Shown here one piece after another: positions 24,112 through 32,847 of a stretch of 64,000 nt of DNA (positions are counted from its first letter, which is position 1; the number at the start of each line of letters is the position of its first letter). The notes below the pieces were generated by a model. It saw only the letters and a list, made by a program, of their open reading frames with translations, did no database searches and was not told where the DNA came from. The stretch is from assembly GCF_916618745.1 (NCBI RefSeq), contig NZ_OU745373.1:1252001-1316000 (forward strand), in the 5' to 3' direction. A program made the position numbers and the translations under genes. This stretch comes from Cardiobacterium sp. Marseille-Q4385. GTDB taxonomy: Bacteria > Pseudomonadota > Gammaproteobacteria > Cardiobacteriales > Cardiobacteriaceae.

Positions 24112-24759
24112 ATGAGTAACTATGCTTATATCCTGAGTGCCACTGTTCGTCAGGACAACGGGAAAGGTGCGAGCCGCCGCCTGCGTCGTGAAGGACTGGT
24201 ACCCGCTATCGTCTATGGCGGTGAAGAAAAACCGCTGTCTATCGCTATCTCGCAAGATTCGCTTGTTCGTTACGGCAAATTTGATAGCTTCTATTCACAA
24301 ATCATCTGCCTGCAAGTCGAAGGGCAGGGCGATATCGAAGTGATCGTCCGTGACGTACAGCGCCACCTCTATAAGCCGCTGTATCAACACCTTGACTTCC
24401 AACGTATTGTGCGTGGTCAAGAACTGCAAGCGACTGTCAGCTTGCACTTCATCAACGAAGAAAGCAGTGTTGGCGTCAAAGCGGGCGGTTTGGTAGAACA
24501 CCACCTCAACAGTGTGGACATCATTTGCTTACCGCGTAACCTGCCGGAAAACATCGAAGTTGATATGGCGGAAGCTGCCTTGGGTGACGTTATTCACCTG
24601 CGTGACCTGAAACTGCCGCAAGGTGTGCGCCTCGTCCACGACGACGAACGTGCCGAAGCCGTGGTGGCGCAAATCGTTCACCCGAATCGTGCTGTTACTG
24701 ATGATGAAGTCGCAGGCGATGAAAGTGTTGCCACAGACGGCGACAGCGACGCTGAATAA
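24112..24759 (+). CDS. rplY: Large ribosomal subunit protein bL25, long CTC form
   Basis: bL25 binds 5S rRNA. At 215 residues this is the long CTC-type with an extra C-terminal domain; the Escherichia protein has only the 94-residue N-terminal domain. Landmarks are GKGASRRLRREGLVPAIVYGG (residues about 18-38) and VIVRDVQRHLYKPLYQHLDFQRI. The tail is acidic (DDEVAGDESVATDGDSDAE). I start at the ATG at 24112, 7 bp after GGAG; an ATG at 24100 overlaps that site. pth follows after 2 bp. Confidence 0.96.
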   Translation: MSNYAYILSATVRQDNGKGASRRLRREGLVPAIVYGGEEKPLSIAISQDSLVRYGKFDSFYSQIICLQVEGQGDIEVIVRDVQRHLYKPLYQHLDFQRIVRGQELQATVSLHFINEESSVGVKAGGLVEHHLNSVDIICLPRNLPENIEVDMAEAALGDVIHLRDLKLPQGVRLVHDDERAEAVVAQIVHPNRAVTDDEVAGDESVATDGDSDAE

Positions 24760-24761
24760 AC

Positions 24762-25334
24762 ATGATCAAACTGATCGTCGGCCTCGGAAATCCCGGGGAT
24801 CGCTACCAAAAAACCCGCCACAACGCGGGTTTTTGGTTATTAGACCAACTGGTTGCCAGTGAGCATAGCCGTCTTGCCGAAGACAAAAAATTCCAAAGTG
24901 AATACGGCAAAATCTTCTTGGCCAACCACCCGCTGCACCTGCTTAAACCGCTGACTTTCATGAATGCCAGCGGACGTGCGGTGAGTGCTGCGGCAAAATT
25001 CTATGACATTGCCCCGGAAGAAATCCTGGTCGTTCACGACGAACTAGATCTGCCGGAAGGTGCGGTCAAACTTAAATACGGTGGCGGCCACGGTGGCCAT
25101 AATGGTCTGCGTGACATCATCGCGGCACTCGGCAGTAAAGATTTCTACCGTCTGCGCATCGGTATTAACCATCCCGGCGATCGCAACCAAGTTGTGGATT
25201 ACGTCCTGCATCCGCCCGGCAAGGCAGAACAGGCACAAATCGATACTGCTATCACACGCGGTCTGAACATCCTGCCCATCCTGCTGCAAGGTGGTGCGGA
25301 AAAAGCTATGCACCGCCTGCACAGTACCGAATAA
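24762..25334 (+). CDS. pth: Peptidyl-tRNA hydrolase
   Basis: Pth frees tRNA from peptidyl-tRNA that drops off the ribosome. The 190-residue product has the signature LIVGLGNPGDRYQKTRHNAG with catalytic His20 and Asn10, the HDELDLPEG loop and GGGHGGHNGLRDI. Length is normal (about 194). It starts 2 bp after the rplY stop with no separate ribosome site, so it depends on translational coupling. Confidence 0.98.
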   Translation: MIKLIVGLGNPGDRYQKTRHNAGFWLLDQLVASEHSRLAEDKKFQSEYGKIFLANHPLHLLKPLTFMNASGRAVSAAAKFYDIAPEEILVVHDELDLPEGAVKLKYGGGHGGHNGLRDIIAALGSKDFYRLRIGINHPGDRNQVVDYVLHPPGKAEQAQIDTAITRGLNILPILLQGGAEKAMHRLHSTE

Positions 25335-25399
25335 CCCGCTATACGGACACACCAGCTTCACAACATTGCCGTTTCACACGAAACAAGAGGACATACCAT

Positions 25400-26494
25400 A
25401 TGGGATTCAACTGCGGCATCGTCGGCTTGCCAAATGTCGGCAAGTCCACCCTCTTCAATGCCCTGACCAACGCAGGCATTGACGCCCAAAATTACCCCTT
25501 CTGCACCATTGAACCAAATACCGGCATTGTCTACATGCCCGATCCACGACTGGATGCGCTGGCCGCCATCGTCAAACCCGAACGCGTCCTGCCGACCACC
25601 ATGGAATTTGTGGATATTGCCGGCCTCGTTGCGGGCGCATCCAAAGGCGAAGGCCTGGGCAACCAGTTCCTTGCCAACATTCGCGAAACAGACGCCATCG
25701 CGCAAGTTGTGCGCTGCTTTGATAACGATGATGTCGTTCACGTTGCCGGCAAAATCGACCCGTTGAGCGACATTCAGGTCATCGAAAGCGAACTCATCCT
25801 TGCCGATATGGCCTCACTGGAAAAAGCCCAGCAGCGCCTGACCCGCGTTGCCAAAGGCGGTGACAAAGACGCCAAGCTCAAACTCGACATCATCGCCCGT
25901 CTCACCCCGCACCTTGAAGACGGCAATCTCGCGCGCACCCTGCCGCTTACCGACGAAGAGAAAAAAGCCCTGCGCGAACTCTTCCTGCTCACCATGAAGC
26001 CGATGATGTATGTCGCCAACGTGGATGAAGCGCACATTAACGGCGACAACGCCTACGTCCAGCAAGTGCGCGACAAAGCCGCACAAAGCGGCGCTGTGGT
26101 TGTCACCGTTTGCGCCGCTATTGAGGCCGAACTGTCCCAGCTGGAAGGCGACGAACAAAGCGAATTACTCGCCAGTTACGGCCTTGCCGAACCCGGTTTG
26201 AATCGCGTCATCCGCGCCGGTTACGACCTGCTCGGCCTCGGCACCTACTTCACCGCTGGCGTCAAAGAAGTTCGCGCCTGGACCATGCCCGCCAATGCCA
26301 CTGCACCACAAGCCGCGGGCGTCATCCACACCGACTTCGAACGCGGCTTCATTCGCGCCGAAGTTATCGCCTACGACGACTTCATCCGCTACCACGGTGA
26401 AGCGGGCGCCAAAGAAGCCGGCAAATGGCGGCTCGAAGGCAAGGATTACCGCGTCCAAGAAGGCGACGTTATCCATTTCCGCTTCAACGTCTGA
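25400..26494 (+). CDS. ychF: Redox-regulated ATPase YchF (OLA1 family)
   Basis: YchF is a TRAFAC-class P-loop protein that prefers ATP over GTP and associates with ribosomes. The 364-residue product (family 363) has Walker A GLPNVGKSTLFNAL, switch region DIAGLVAGASKGEGLGN, and a C-terminal TGS domain (GLGTYFTAGVKEVRAWT to YRVQEGDVIHFRFNV). The start at 25400 has AGAGGA upstream. It follows pth, as in Escherichia and Pseudomonas. An inverted-repeat element sits immediately after the stop. Confidence 0.98.
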   Translation: MGFNCGIVGLPNVGKSTLFNALTNAGIDAQNYPFCTIEPNTGIVYMPDPRLDALAAIVKPERVLPTTMEFVDIAGLVAGASKGEGLGNQFLANIRETDAIAQVVRCFDNDDVVHVAGKIDPLSDIQVIESELILADMASLEKAQQRLTRVAKGGDKDAKLKLDIIARLTPHLEDGNLARTLPLTDEEKKALRELFLLTMKPMMYVANVDEAHINGDNAYVQQVRDKAAQSGAVVVTVCAAIEAELSQLEGDEQSELLASYGLAEPGLNRVIRAGYDLLGLGTYFTAGVKEVRAWTMPANATAPQAAGVIHTDFERGFIRAEVIAYDDFIRYHGEAGAKEAGKWRLEGKDYRVQEGDVIHFRFNV

Positions 26495-26496
26495 GA

Positions 26497-26594
26497 CCAA
26501 TACCGGAAATAGAGCCGGGAAGGCGGCGCGCCGCTGACCGTATGTTGAATACAGCAAAGCGCGCCAGCGTAGCCAGATAATTTTCTGGTATTGG
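26497..26594. mobile_element. Inverted-repeat element family 2, short copy
   Basis: CCAATACCGGAAA at the left and TTTTCTGGTATTGG at the right are inverted copies. The interior AAGGCGGCGCGCC and CCGTATGTTGAATAC have counterparts in the 12 kb copy. It lies 3 bp after the ychF stop and lacks the hairpin insert, so it is the short form of that family. The A/T-rich ends could act as a terminator for ychF. Confidence 0.75.
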
Positions 26595-26645
26595 CCTGAT
26601 TCCGCTAACATAGCACCCTCACAACACCACAACTAAGGAACCCCA

Positions 26646-27215
26646 ATGGCAAACTACTCAACCAACGAATTCAAAGCCGGCCTGAAAATCATGCTCGACG
26701 GCGACCCCTATAACATCGTCGAAAACGAATTCGTCAAACCCGGCAAAGGACAAGCCTTTAACCGCGTCAAAGTGCGCAACCTCAAAACCGGCCGCGTCAT
26801 CGAGCGTACCTTCAAATCCGGCGACAGCGTCGAAGCGGCCGATGTGCACGAAACCGAAATGCAATACCTCTACAAAGACGAAAGCAGCTGGCACTTCATG
26901 CACCCCGAAACCTTCGAACAACTGCAAGCTGACGCCGCCGCCGTAGCGGATGCTGACAAATGGATGCTCGAACAGGCGCTGTGCACCGTCGTCCTCTGGA
27001 ATGGCAACATCATCAGCGTCACCGCGCCGAACTTCGTCGAACTCAAAGTTGTGGACACCGACCCCGGCCTGCGCGGCGATACCTCTGGCGGTGGTGGTAA
27101 ACCGGCTACCCTCGAAACCGGCGCTGTCGTCCGCGTACCGCTCTTCATGAACATCGGCGACGTCATCCGCGTCGATACCCGCAGCGGCGAATACCTCGGG
27201 CGCGCCAAAGAATAA
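26646..27215 (+). CDS. efp: Elongation factor P
   Basis: EF-P relieves ribosome stalling at polyproline. The 189-residue product has three domains; the KOW-like first domain carries the modified residue Lys34 in KPGKGQAF. The surrounding sequence is close to Escherichia EF-P, so beta-lysylation by EpmA/EpmB is expected rather than the rhamnosyl-arginine system of Neisseria and Pseudomonas. The C-terminus has the DTDPGLRGDT and RSGEYLGRAKE signature. It is followed after 24 bp by the ydbL-like gene. Confidence 0.98.
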   Translation: MANYSTNEFKAGLKIMLDGDPYNIVENEFVKPGKGQAFNRVKVRNLKTGRVIERTFKSGDSVEAADVHETEMQYLYKDESSWHFMHPETFEQLQADAAAVADADKWMLEQALCTVVLWNGNIISVTAPNFVELKVVDTDPGLRGDTSGGGGKPATLETGAVVRVPLFMNIGDVIRVDTRSGEYLGRAKE

Positions 27216-27239
27216 CCCCCTATCGGGAAGGAGCACACC

Positions 27240-27860
27240 ATGCTCAGTCGCAGCCTCGCTCTGCTTGCCCCCATCGCCGTCGTCTCCTGTGTCACCGTCA
27301 ACATCTACTTCCCGGCGGCAGCTGTCGAAAAAGCTGCCGACCAAATCATCCTGGATGTGTGGCACAAACAGGGTGGCGATACCCCGGCAGGTGAAGAAAA
27401 CAAGACCCTACCTGCCACCCCGGGCAAAAAAGCCGAACAGAGCGCGCTTGACCCGCGTCACATCCTCATCGCCGTACTGAACGGCATCAGCAGCGAAGCC
27501 CACGCCCAAAACGTGGACTTCAACGCCACCTCGCCGCAAATCGAACAAATCAAGGCGCGTATGGCGGGCCGCTTCGGTGAGCTGCGGCCCTTCCTCGATA
27601 AAGGCGCGATCGGGCTTACTGCCGACGGCCTTATCGCCGTGCGTGACGCAGGTGCCGCCGAAATGCGCGACCGGGCCCGCATGAACCAGCTCGTCAGCGC
27701 CGAAAACAAAGACCGCAAAGCCCTCTACCAGGCCATTGCGGAAGCCAACAACCAGCCAAGCTGGGCGGCACAAATCCAGAAAACCTTTGCCGAACGCTGG
27801 ATAACCCAGGCCAACAAAGGCTGGTGGTACCAAAGCGGCGGTGGCTGGAAACAAAAATAA
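27240..27860 (+). CDS. YdbL-like (DUF1318) probable lipoprotein
   Basis: The 206-residue protein has a short signal with Cys17 (PIAVVSCVTVN) followed by IYFPAAAVEKAADQIILDV, the recognised start of DUF1318 proteins. The C-terminal half has the helix-rich IKARMAGRFGELRPFLDKGAIGLTADGLIAVRDA motif. Escherichia YdbL is shorter (about 108 aa) and sits in a cluster with YdbH/YnbE; those are not here. Function is probably at the envelope. GGAAGGAG precedes the start; it may share a transcript with efp. Confidence 0.82.
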   Translation: MLSRSLALLAPIAVVSCVTVNIYFPAAAVEKAADQIILDVWHKQGGDTPAGEENKTLPATPGKKAEQSALDPRHILIAVLNGISSEAHAQNVDFNATSPQIEQIKARMAGRFGELRPFLDKGAIGLTADGLIAVRDAGAAEMRDRARMNQLVSAENKDRKALYQAIAEANNQPSWAAQIQKTFAERWITQANKGWWYQSGGGWKQK

Positions 27861-27964
27861 AACCTTCTGCGTGAGATGACGAACAACACAGGCTTCTCAC
27901 AAATATAGACAGCATGGAAAACATTTCCACCGCTGAAACGCAACCATTAAATTAGGAGTAAAAA

Positions 27965-28192
27965 ATGAGCAATTTTGCCAGCGGCATTCTTTTTGTAATT
28001 ATCGGTGTAACCTGTTTGTTGATTATCGGCAGGAGACGATTTTATCGCCGCAATGAATCAGGCCTAGAAGAATTTGATAACTATACAAAAGCCGTAGCTA
28101 CCTCATTTATAGAAGGCATAATACAAATTATCGCTACAATAATGATTTTTTTGGGTGGATTGTTTGCTGTTGTTTTTTATTTTGTTGGATAG
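27965..28192 (+). CDS. Small two-helix membrane protein, AT-rich
   Basis: The 75-residue product has a helix at residues about 6-21 (GILFVIIGVTCLLIIG), a basic patch RRRFYRR and a second helix IIQIIATIMIFLGGLFAVVFYFVG. A clean TAGGAG ribosome site precedes the ATG. Base composition is much more AT-rich than the neighbours, which suggests recent acquisition. I recognise no family. Confidence 0.6.
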   Translation: MSNFASGILFVIIGVTCLLIIGRRRFYRRNESGLEEFDNYTKAVATSFIEGIIQIIATIMIFLGGLFAVVFYFVG

Positions 28193-28237
28193 TTAATCTA
28201 AAGCAAAATATAAAAGCCGTTATCACAATGGTAGTGA

Positions 28238-28270
28238 ATGATGTGGCGGGCAAAAAACCCGCCACATCAT
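28238..28270. repeat. Perfect 13 bp hairpin between two genes
   Basis: ATGATGTGGCGGG and CCCGCCACATCAT enclose CAAAAAA. It looks like a terminator stem but lacks a T-run after either arm; the loop holds the A-run instead. Confidence 0.6.
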
Positions 28271-28317
28271 TATCCAAACACTTCGCTAAGCGAGATAAAA
28301 AAGCATTTCTTATCACG

Positions 28318-28355
28318 CGGCATCAACACTGGGCTCGCCAAGCGGCGAAGGCACA
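28318..28355. repeat. Dispersed CCAAGCGG repeat, single copy
   Basis: CATCAACACTGGGCTCGCC followed by AAGCGGCG is one unit of the 25-27 bp family, located between two genes. Confidence 0.7.
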
Positions 28356-28386
28356 GGCTTCTTCACCCATTTCCCCTTCACACAGC

Positions 28387-29034
28387 ATGACCATGAAAAA
28401 AGACATCCTCGACCGTATTCAGGCCCTTGGCGGAGACATCAGCCAAGTCAGCGGGGTATCGCTGCAAGATGACTTGCAATCCATTACCTTCAATACCGTG
28501 CTGTATCCACGGCCGGTAGATACCCCGTGGAAAAAAGCGGAGGATGCAGAGCCCATCTATGGGCTGGGTGCATTTGTCGAAGCACACATGGCGCTCTATC
28601 AAGCCGACAAAAACGCCTTCTACGAAAAAATGATCGCGCATTATTACCGCCTGACCGAAGAACCCTATGGTCAGCATTTCTGGATTGCCCAACCCTTCAC
28701 CCCGTATAAACAGGGCACGGCGGATTACGACGAATGGCATGCCGACTTTGCCGATCCTGATGAAGTGGATTTACAAGAAATCACCGCCTTTACCGGGGAC
28801 GACACCCCGGATTTCATCCGCCTGTTTTATGCCTATGGTTATCCGGATAACCTCTACATCACACTCAGCGATCCCAATCCCGATAATCCCACGCTATTTG
28901 GCACCGATCACGAAGTCTTTTTCCGCGAAATAACGAACGAAGGAACATTGGCAGACTACCTCAATACCTTCCTTACCCCTGACGAACTGATCGCTATCGT
29001 CGAAAAAACCATCAACAAATCACGGCAGGGATGA
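28387..29034 (+). CDS. Hypothetical protein, possibly SMI1/KNR4-like
   Basis: The 215-residue acidic protein has ITFNTVLYPRPVDTPW near the start, a central block rich in aromatic residues (YGQHFWIAQPFTPYKQG) and the C-terminal segment LFGTDHEVFFREITNEGTLADYLNTFLT. That tail recalls SMI1/KNR4-type (SUKH) proteins, many of which are immunity proteins, but the match is weak. I start at the ATG at 28387; another lies at 28393. A longer open frame upstream reads through the hairpin and repeat and is unlikely. Confidence 0.6.
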   Translation: MTMKKDILDRIQALGGDISQVSGVSLQDDLQSITFNTVLYPRPVDTPWKKAEDAEPIYGLGAFVEAHMALYQADKNAFYEKMIAHYYRLTEEPYGQHFWIAQPFTPYKQGTADYDEWHADFADPDEVDLQEITAFTGDDTPDFIRLFYAYGYPDNLYITLSDPNPDNPTLFGTDHEVFFREITNEGTLADYLNTFLTPDELIAIVEKTINKSRQG

Positions 29035-29122
29035 ACTGATCCTTCCCTTTATTCCTAATTATTTGAATAAACGGGAATTTTTCATCTATTGCCCCGCCCG
29101 CATGGTTTCCTTTTGCCCGCGC

Positions 29123-29128
29123 TATAAT
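29123..29128 (+). promoter_or_regulatory. -10 box of bamE
   Basis: A perfect TATAAT lies 29 bp before the bamE start. No convincing -35 is visible at the right distance. Confidence 0.45.
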
Positions 29129-29156
29129 GCGCGCTTTGTCAACCACAGGAATCCGC

Positions 29157-29486
29157 ATGCGCCTTGCTACCCTCTGCCTGCTTGCCCTTGCCCTCGGTGG
29201 CTGTGGCAGCTACACCCCGTATCTGTATAAAACCGACGTCATCCAGGGCAACGTCTATTCCGACGCCGACATCGCCCGCATCCAGCGCGGCATGCCGCGT
29301 GCAGAAGTCGAGCGCATCCTCGGTACGCCGCAGCTGGTTGACCCCTTCCACCCTGACCGTGCCAACTACCTCTACCGCTACTTCGCCGGCGACAGCAAAC
29401 ACACCTTCAGCCGCCGCCTGGTCGTGTACTACACCGCTGACAACACCGTCGCCCACGTTGAGCAACAAAACCTCACCGCAAAATAA
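29157..29486 (+). CDS. bamE: Outer membrane protein assembly factor BamE
   Basis: BamE is a small lipoprotein of the BAM complex that stabilises the BamA-BamD interaction. The 109-residue product has lipobox LGGC with Cys16, then IQRGMPRAEVERILGTPQLVDPFHPDRANYLYRY in segments matching the SmpA/OmlA fold (VxxGM...LGTP...DPF). I start at the ATG at 29157 with AGGA upstream; a TTG or GTG start further up would spoil the signal peptide. serS follows after 12 bp. Confidence 0.93.
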   Translation: MRLATLCLLALALGGCGSYTPYLYKTDVIQGNVYSDADIARIQRGMPRAEVERILGTPQLVDPFHPDRANYLYRYFAGDSKHTFSRRLVVYYTADNTVAHVEQQNLTAK

Positions 29487-29498
29487 AAGGAAAACATC

Positions 29499-30776
29499 AT
29501 GATAGACAGCAAACTCCTGCGTCAGGACGCCGCCGCCATTGCCGAGCGCCTGAAAACCCGTGGCTACGAATTCCCGCTCGCCGAATACCAGCGCCTTGAA
29601 GAAGCACGCAAAACCGCGCAAGTCGCCGCCGAACAATTGCAAGCGCGGCGCAACGCCCTTTCCGCGCAAATCGGCCAGGCGAAGCGCAGCGGCGAAGACG
29701 CCTCAGCGCTCATGGCCGAAGTCAGCGCGCTGGACGGTCAGCAACAAGCCAGCGAGCAGGAATACGCGAACATCCAGAACGCGCTGGACGCCCTGCTCGC
29801 CAGCATCCCCAACCCGCCGCACGAAAGCGTGCCGACCGGTAAAGACGAAGACGACAACGTCGAAGTGCGCCGCTGGGGCACGCCGCGCGTCTTTGACTTC
29901 CCGCCGAAAGAACACGCCGACCTGGAAAACATCGGCCTCGACTTCGACGACGGCGTCAAAATCGCCGGCGCGCGCTTCACCGTCCTGAAAGACGGCCTTG
30001 CCCGCCTGCACCGCGCCATCGCCCAGTTCATGCTCGACACGCACACGCGCGAACATGGCTACACCGAAATGTACGTCCCCTACCTTGCCAACGCGCAAAC
30101 CCTTTTCGGCACGGGACAACTGCCCAAATTCGAAGAAGACCTCTTCAAAACCGCCCTCGGCGAGCGTTCCTTCTACCTCATCCCGACCGCTGAAGTCAGC
30201 CTCACCAACCTCGTCGCTGACACCGTCCTTGACGAAGCCGACTTGCCGCTCTACATCACCGCGCAGACCCCGTGCTTCCGCAGCGAGGCGGGTGCACACG
30301 GCAAAGATACGCGCGGCATGATCCGCCAGCACCAGTTTGAAAAAGTGGAAATGGTGAAAATCGTCGCGCCGGAAACCAGCTTCGACGAACTGGAAAAACT
30401 CACCGCTAACGCTGAAACCATCCTGCAAAAACTCAACCTGCCCTACCGTGTCGTCCTGCTCTGCACCGGCGACATGGGCTTCTCGGCAACCAAAACCTAC
30501 GACCTGGAAGTCTGGCTGCCGGGACAGGGTAAATACCGCGAAATCAGCTCGTGCAGCAACTGCGGCGACTTCCAGGCGCGGCGGATGCAGGCGCGTTACC
30601 GCCCGAAAGACAGCAAAAAACCGCAGCCGGTGCACACCCTGAACGGCAGCGGCCTCGCGGTTGGCCGCACCCTCGTTGCCATTCTCGAAAACTACCAGAA
30701 CGCCGACGGCAGCATCACCATCCCGGAAGCGCTCATCCCCTACATGGGCGGCATCACCGAAATCCGCCCGCACTAA
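29499..30776 (+). CDS. serS: Serine-tRNA ligase
   Basis: SerS charges tRNA-Ser (and tRNA-Sec). The 425-residue class II synthetase has the N-terminal coiled-coil arm (residues about 25-100, rich in Glu, Ala, Gln). Motif 2 is FRSEAGAHGKDTRGMIRQHQF and motif 3 is NGSGLAVGRTLVAILENYQ, split here for clarity. Length is normal (about 430). A terminator follows directly. Confidence 0.98.
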   Translation: MIDSKLLRQDAAAIAERLKTRGYEFPLAEYQRLEEARKTAQVAAEQLQARRNALSAQIGQAKRSGEDASALMAEVSALDGQQQASEQEYANIQNALDALLASIPNPPHESVPTGKDEDDNVEVRRWGTPRVFDFPPKEHADLENIGLDFDDGVKIAGARFTVLKDGLARLHRAIAQFMLDTHTREHGYTEMYVPYLANAQTLFGTGQLPKFEEDLFKTALGERSFYLIPTAEVSLTNLVADTVLDEADLPLYITAQTPCFRSEAGAHGKDTRGMIRQHQFEKVEMVKIVAPETSFDELEKLTANAETILQKLNLPYRVVLLCTGDMGFSATKTYDLEVWLPGQGKYREISSCSNCGDFQARRMQARYRPKDSKKPQPVHTLNGSGLAVGRTLVAILENYQNADGSITIPEALIPYMGGITEIRPH

Positions 30777-30791
30777 CGGACCCGCTGCATG

Positions 30792-30817
30792 AAATCCCCT
30801 CCTGTGAGGGGATTTTT
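30792..30817 (+). terminator. Terminator of serS
   Basis: AAATCCCCTC / GAGGGGATTT with loop CTGT is followed by T residues, 15 bp after the stop. Confidence 0.9.
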
Positions 30818-30838
30818 CTATCCCAACCCACCCATGCC

Positions 30839-31957
30839 ATGAGCGACAGCCAACTCAAACACCACTTTGACGGCCAATGCGCCTGCCGCATCGCCGCCAT
30901 GCTGCAACCCCTGCTCCCCACATTTGCCGGCGACGACTACGCCGCTGCCGTTGACGCCCGCGTTGCCCCGCTCGAACTCAAAGCACGCGTACAAGTCCTC
31001 AGCGAAGAACTGCGCGCCCGCCTGCCGGATGACTACCCCACCGCCGTACAACTGCTTACCGCCTCGCTTGGCGAAGAACTGCGCGAAGGACAAGGCATGT
31101 TCAACGAAAGCTGGTACCTCATGCCGGTGGCGCACTACATCGAAACCTACGGACTGGCGCACCCCGAACAATCCCTCGACGCCATCGAACAAATCACCCG
31201 ACGCCACACTGGCGAATACGCCATCCGCCCCTACCTGCGGGACTGGCACGAACTGACCATGCAGCGCGTCGCCGCCTGGGCACAATCCCCCAGCCACAAC
31301 GTGCGCCGCCTCGCCTCCGAAGGCATCCGCCCGCGCCTGCCCTGGGCGACACGCTACGAGCCCTTTATCCAGAACCCCGAACCCGTTATCCACATCCTCG
31401 ACCTGCTCAACGACGACCCCTCGCCCTATGTCCGCACCTCCGTCGCCAACAACCTCAACGACATCAGCAAAGACCACCCCGCCCTCGCCCTCAACACCGC
31501 CGCCCGCTGGCTGGTGGAAAGCGACAGCGACGCGACCCGCTGGATTATCCACAAAGGCCTGCGCAGCCTCATCAAAGCGGGCCATCCCGAAGCCCTGGCC
31601 CTGATCGGCGCCGCCCCCGACCCCGCAATCCGCGTCAGCGCCATCCGGCTCGATAACGACCGTCCCCGCATCGGCGGCCACATGACCATCACCGCCACCA
31701 TCAGCAACCACAGCCGCCAGACACGCGACATCCTCGTCGATTACCACATCCACTACCGCCACGCCGACGGCAGCCTGCATCCCGCCGCCTACAAAATGGG
31801 GCGACTGCGTCTTAGTGCCGGCGAAAGCGCCACCATCCAAAAACGCCACCCCTTCCGCCTCATCAAAACGCGGCGCTACCACCCCGGCCAGCACGGCCTC
31901 ACCATCCAGGCCAACGGTAACCGCAGCGACCTCCACCCCTTCGACCTCGAACCCTGA
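30839..31957 (+). CDS. AlkD-like HEAT-repeat protein (DNA alkylation repair family)
   Basis: The 372-residue protein has repeated helical pairs typical of the AlkD/AlkC HEAT-like fold, such as WHELTMQRVAAWAQSPSHNVRRLASEGIRPRLPW and DLLNDDPSPYVRTSVANNLNDISKDHP. The family includes glycosylases that remove bulky or cationic alkyl bases. C-terminal to residue 280 there is an extra beta-rich segment (IGGHMTITATISNHSRQTRDILVDYHIHY) seen in one subgroup. The catalytic residues cannot be assigned by eye. The next gene follows after 3 bp. Confidence 0.82.
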   Translation: MSDSQLKHHFDGQCACRIAAMLQPLLPTFAGDDYAAAVDARVAPLELKARVQVLSEELRARLPDDYPTAVQLLTASLGEELREGQGMFNESWYLMPVAHYIETYGLAHPEQSLDAIEQITRRHTGEYAIRPYLRDWHELTMQRVAAWAQSPSHNVRRLASEGIRPRLPWATRYEPFIQNPEPVIHILDLLNDDPSPYVRTSVANNLNDISKDHPALALNTAARWLVESDSDATRWIIHKGLRSLIKAGHPEALALIGAAPDPAIRVSAIRLDNDRPRIGGHMTITATISNHSRQTRDILVDYHIHYRHADGSLHPAAYKMGRLRLSAGESATIQKRHPFRLIKTRRYHPGQHGLTIQANGNRSDLHPFDLEP

Positions 31958-31960
31958 ACC

Positions 31961-32617
31961 ATGCGCCGCCTCGCCAAAATCCTTGCCGCCCTCCTTGCCC
32001 TGCCGCTCACCTACCTGCTCGCCGCGTGGCTGCTCGGCAGCGTCGTTCTCACCCCGGAAGACGCCGCAGGGGACGACATCACCGTGTACCTCATCACGAA
32101 TGGCATCCACACCGACCTCGCCCTACCGCTCAAAAACGACACCTTCGACTGGACGACCATCATCAACCCCGGCGACACCCGTGCCGCCAGCAGCGACTGG
32201 GGCTACGCCGCCTTCGGCTGGGGCGATCGCGGTTTCTATGTGGAAACCCCGCACTGGCGCGACCTGAAAATCAGCACCGCCCTCAGCGCCGTGAGCGGCC
32301 TCGGCGACAGCATCATCCACGTCACCTACTACCCCACGCTGTGGGAAAACGAATACAGCATCGCTATCCCCATGCCGCGCGCCTACTACCGCCGCCTCGC
32401 CGAGAGCATCCGCGACCAGTTCGCCCTGCACGAAGGCCGCGCCGTTGTTGCCGCGCCCGCTTATGGCGACAACGACACCTTCTACGCCGCGCGCGGCCAT
32501 TACAGCCTCTTCCACACCTGCAACAGCTGGACCAACCACCGCCTGAGCGACGCCGGGCTGAAACACGTTCTCTGGACGCCCTTTGCATACAGCCTGATGC
32601 GGGCTTACCATCCATAA
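31961..32617 (+). CDS. DUF2459 / TIGR02117 family protein
   Basis: The 218-residue protein has one N-terminal hydrophobic helix (ILAALLALPLTYLLAAWLLG). It then has the family blocks ITVYLITNGIHTDLALP, WGYAAFGWGDRGFYVETPHW, and FHTCNSWTNHRLSDAGL. The conserved His and Cys in the first and last blocks suggest a papain-like hydrolase, but that is inference. The TAA stop lies at the very edge of a Correia-like element. Confidence 0.85.
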   Translation: MRRLAKILAALLALPLTYLLAAWLLGSVVLTPEDAAGDDITVYLITNGIHTDLALPLKNDTFDWTTIINPGDTRAASSDWGYAAFGWGDRGFYVETPHWRDLKISTALSAVSGLGDSIIHVTYYPTLWENEYSIAIPMPRAYYRRLAESIRDQFALHEGRAVVAAPAYGDNDTFYAARGHYSLFHTCNSWTNHRLSDAGLKHVLWTPFAYSLMRAYHP

Positions 32618-32722
32618 TAGTCAAACATCTAAAAATCGTAACCGCGTTGCGCCGCCTTGCCGTACTGCTTGTACTGTCTGCGGCGTCGCGCCTTGTTACG
32701 CTTTTTTATTTGTTCAACTAAA
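32616..32722. mobile_element. Correia-like element, short form, copy 3
   Basis: This 107 bp copy has the same orientation as the one at 5959 and begins AATAGTCAAACATCT, slightly diverged at both ends (ends CAACTAAA). Core GTACTGCTTGTACTGTCTGC. It again abuts a stop codon. Confidence 0.85.
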
Positions 32723-32750
32723 GCGGCCCACCTTCGTACATGCAAAAAGC

Positions 32751-32795
32751 GGCCAAGCGGCGCAAATACAGGGCTCGCCAAGCGGGCCACCGGGA
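32751..32795. repeat. Dispersed CCAAGCGG repeats, two units
   Basis: GGCCAAGCGGCGCAAATACA, then GGGCTCGCCAAGCGGG, follow the Correia-like element directly. Confidence 0.75.
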
Positions 32796-32847
32796 GAGGT
32801 TTTTGCCGTATACGAAGACCGCCTACAACAATACCTAGGAGAACCCC

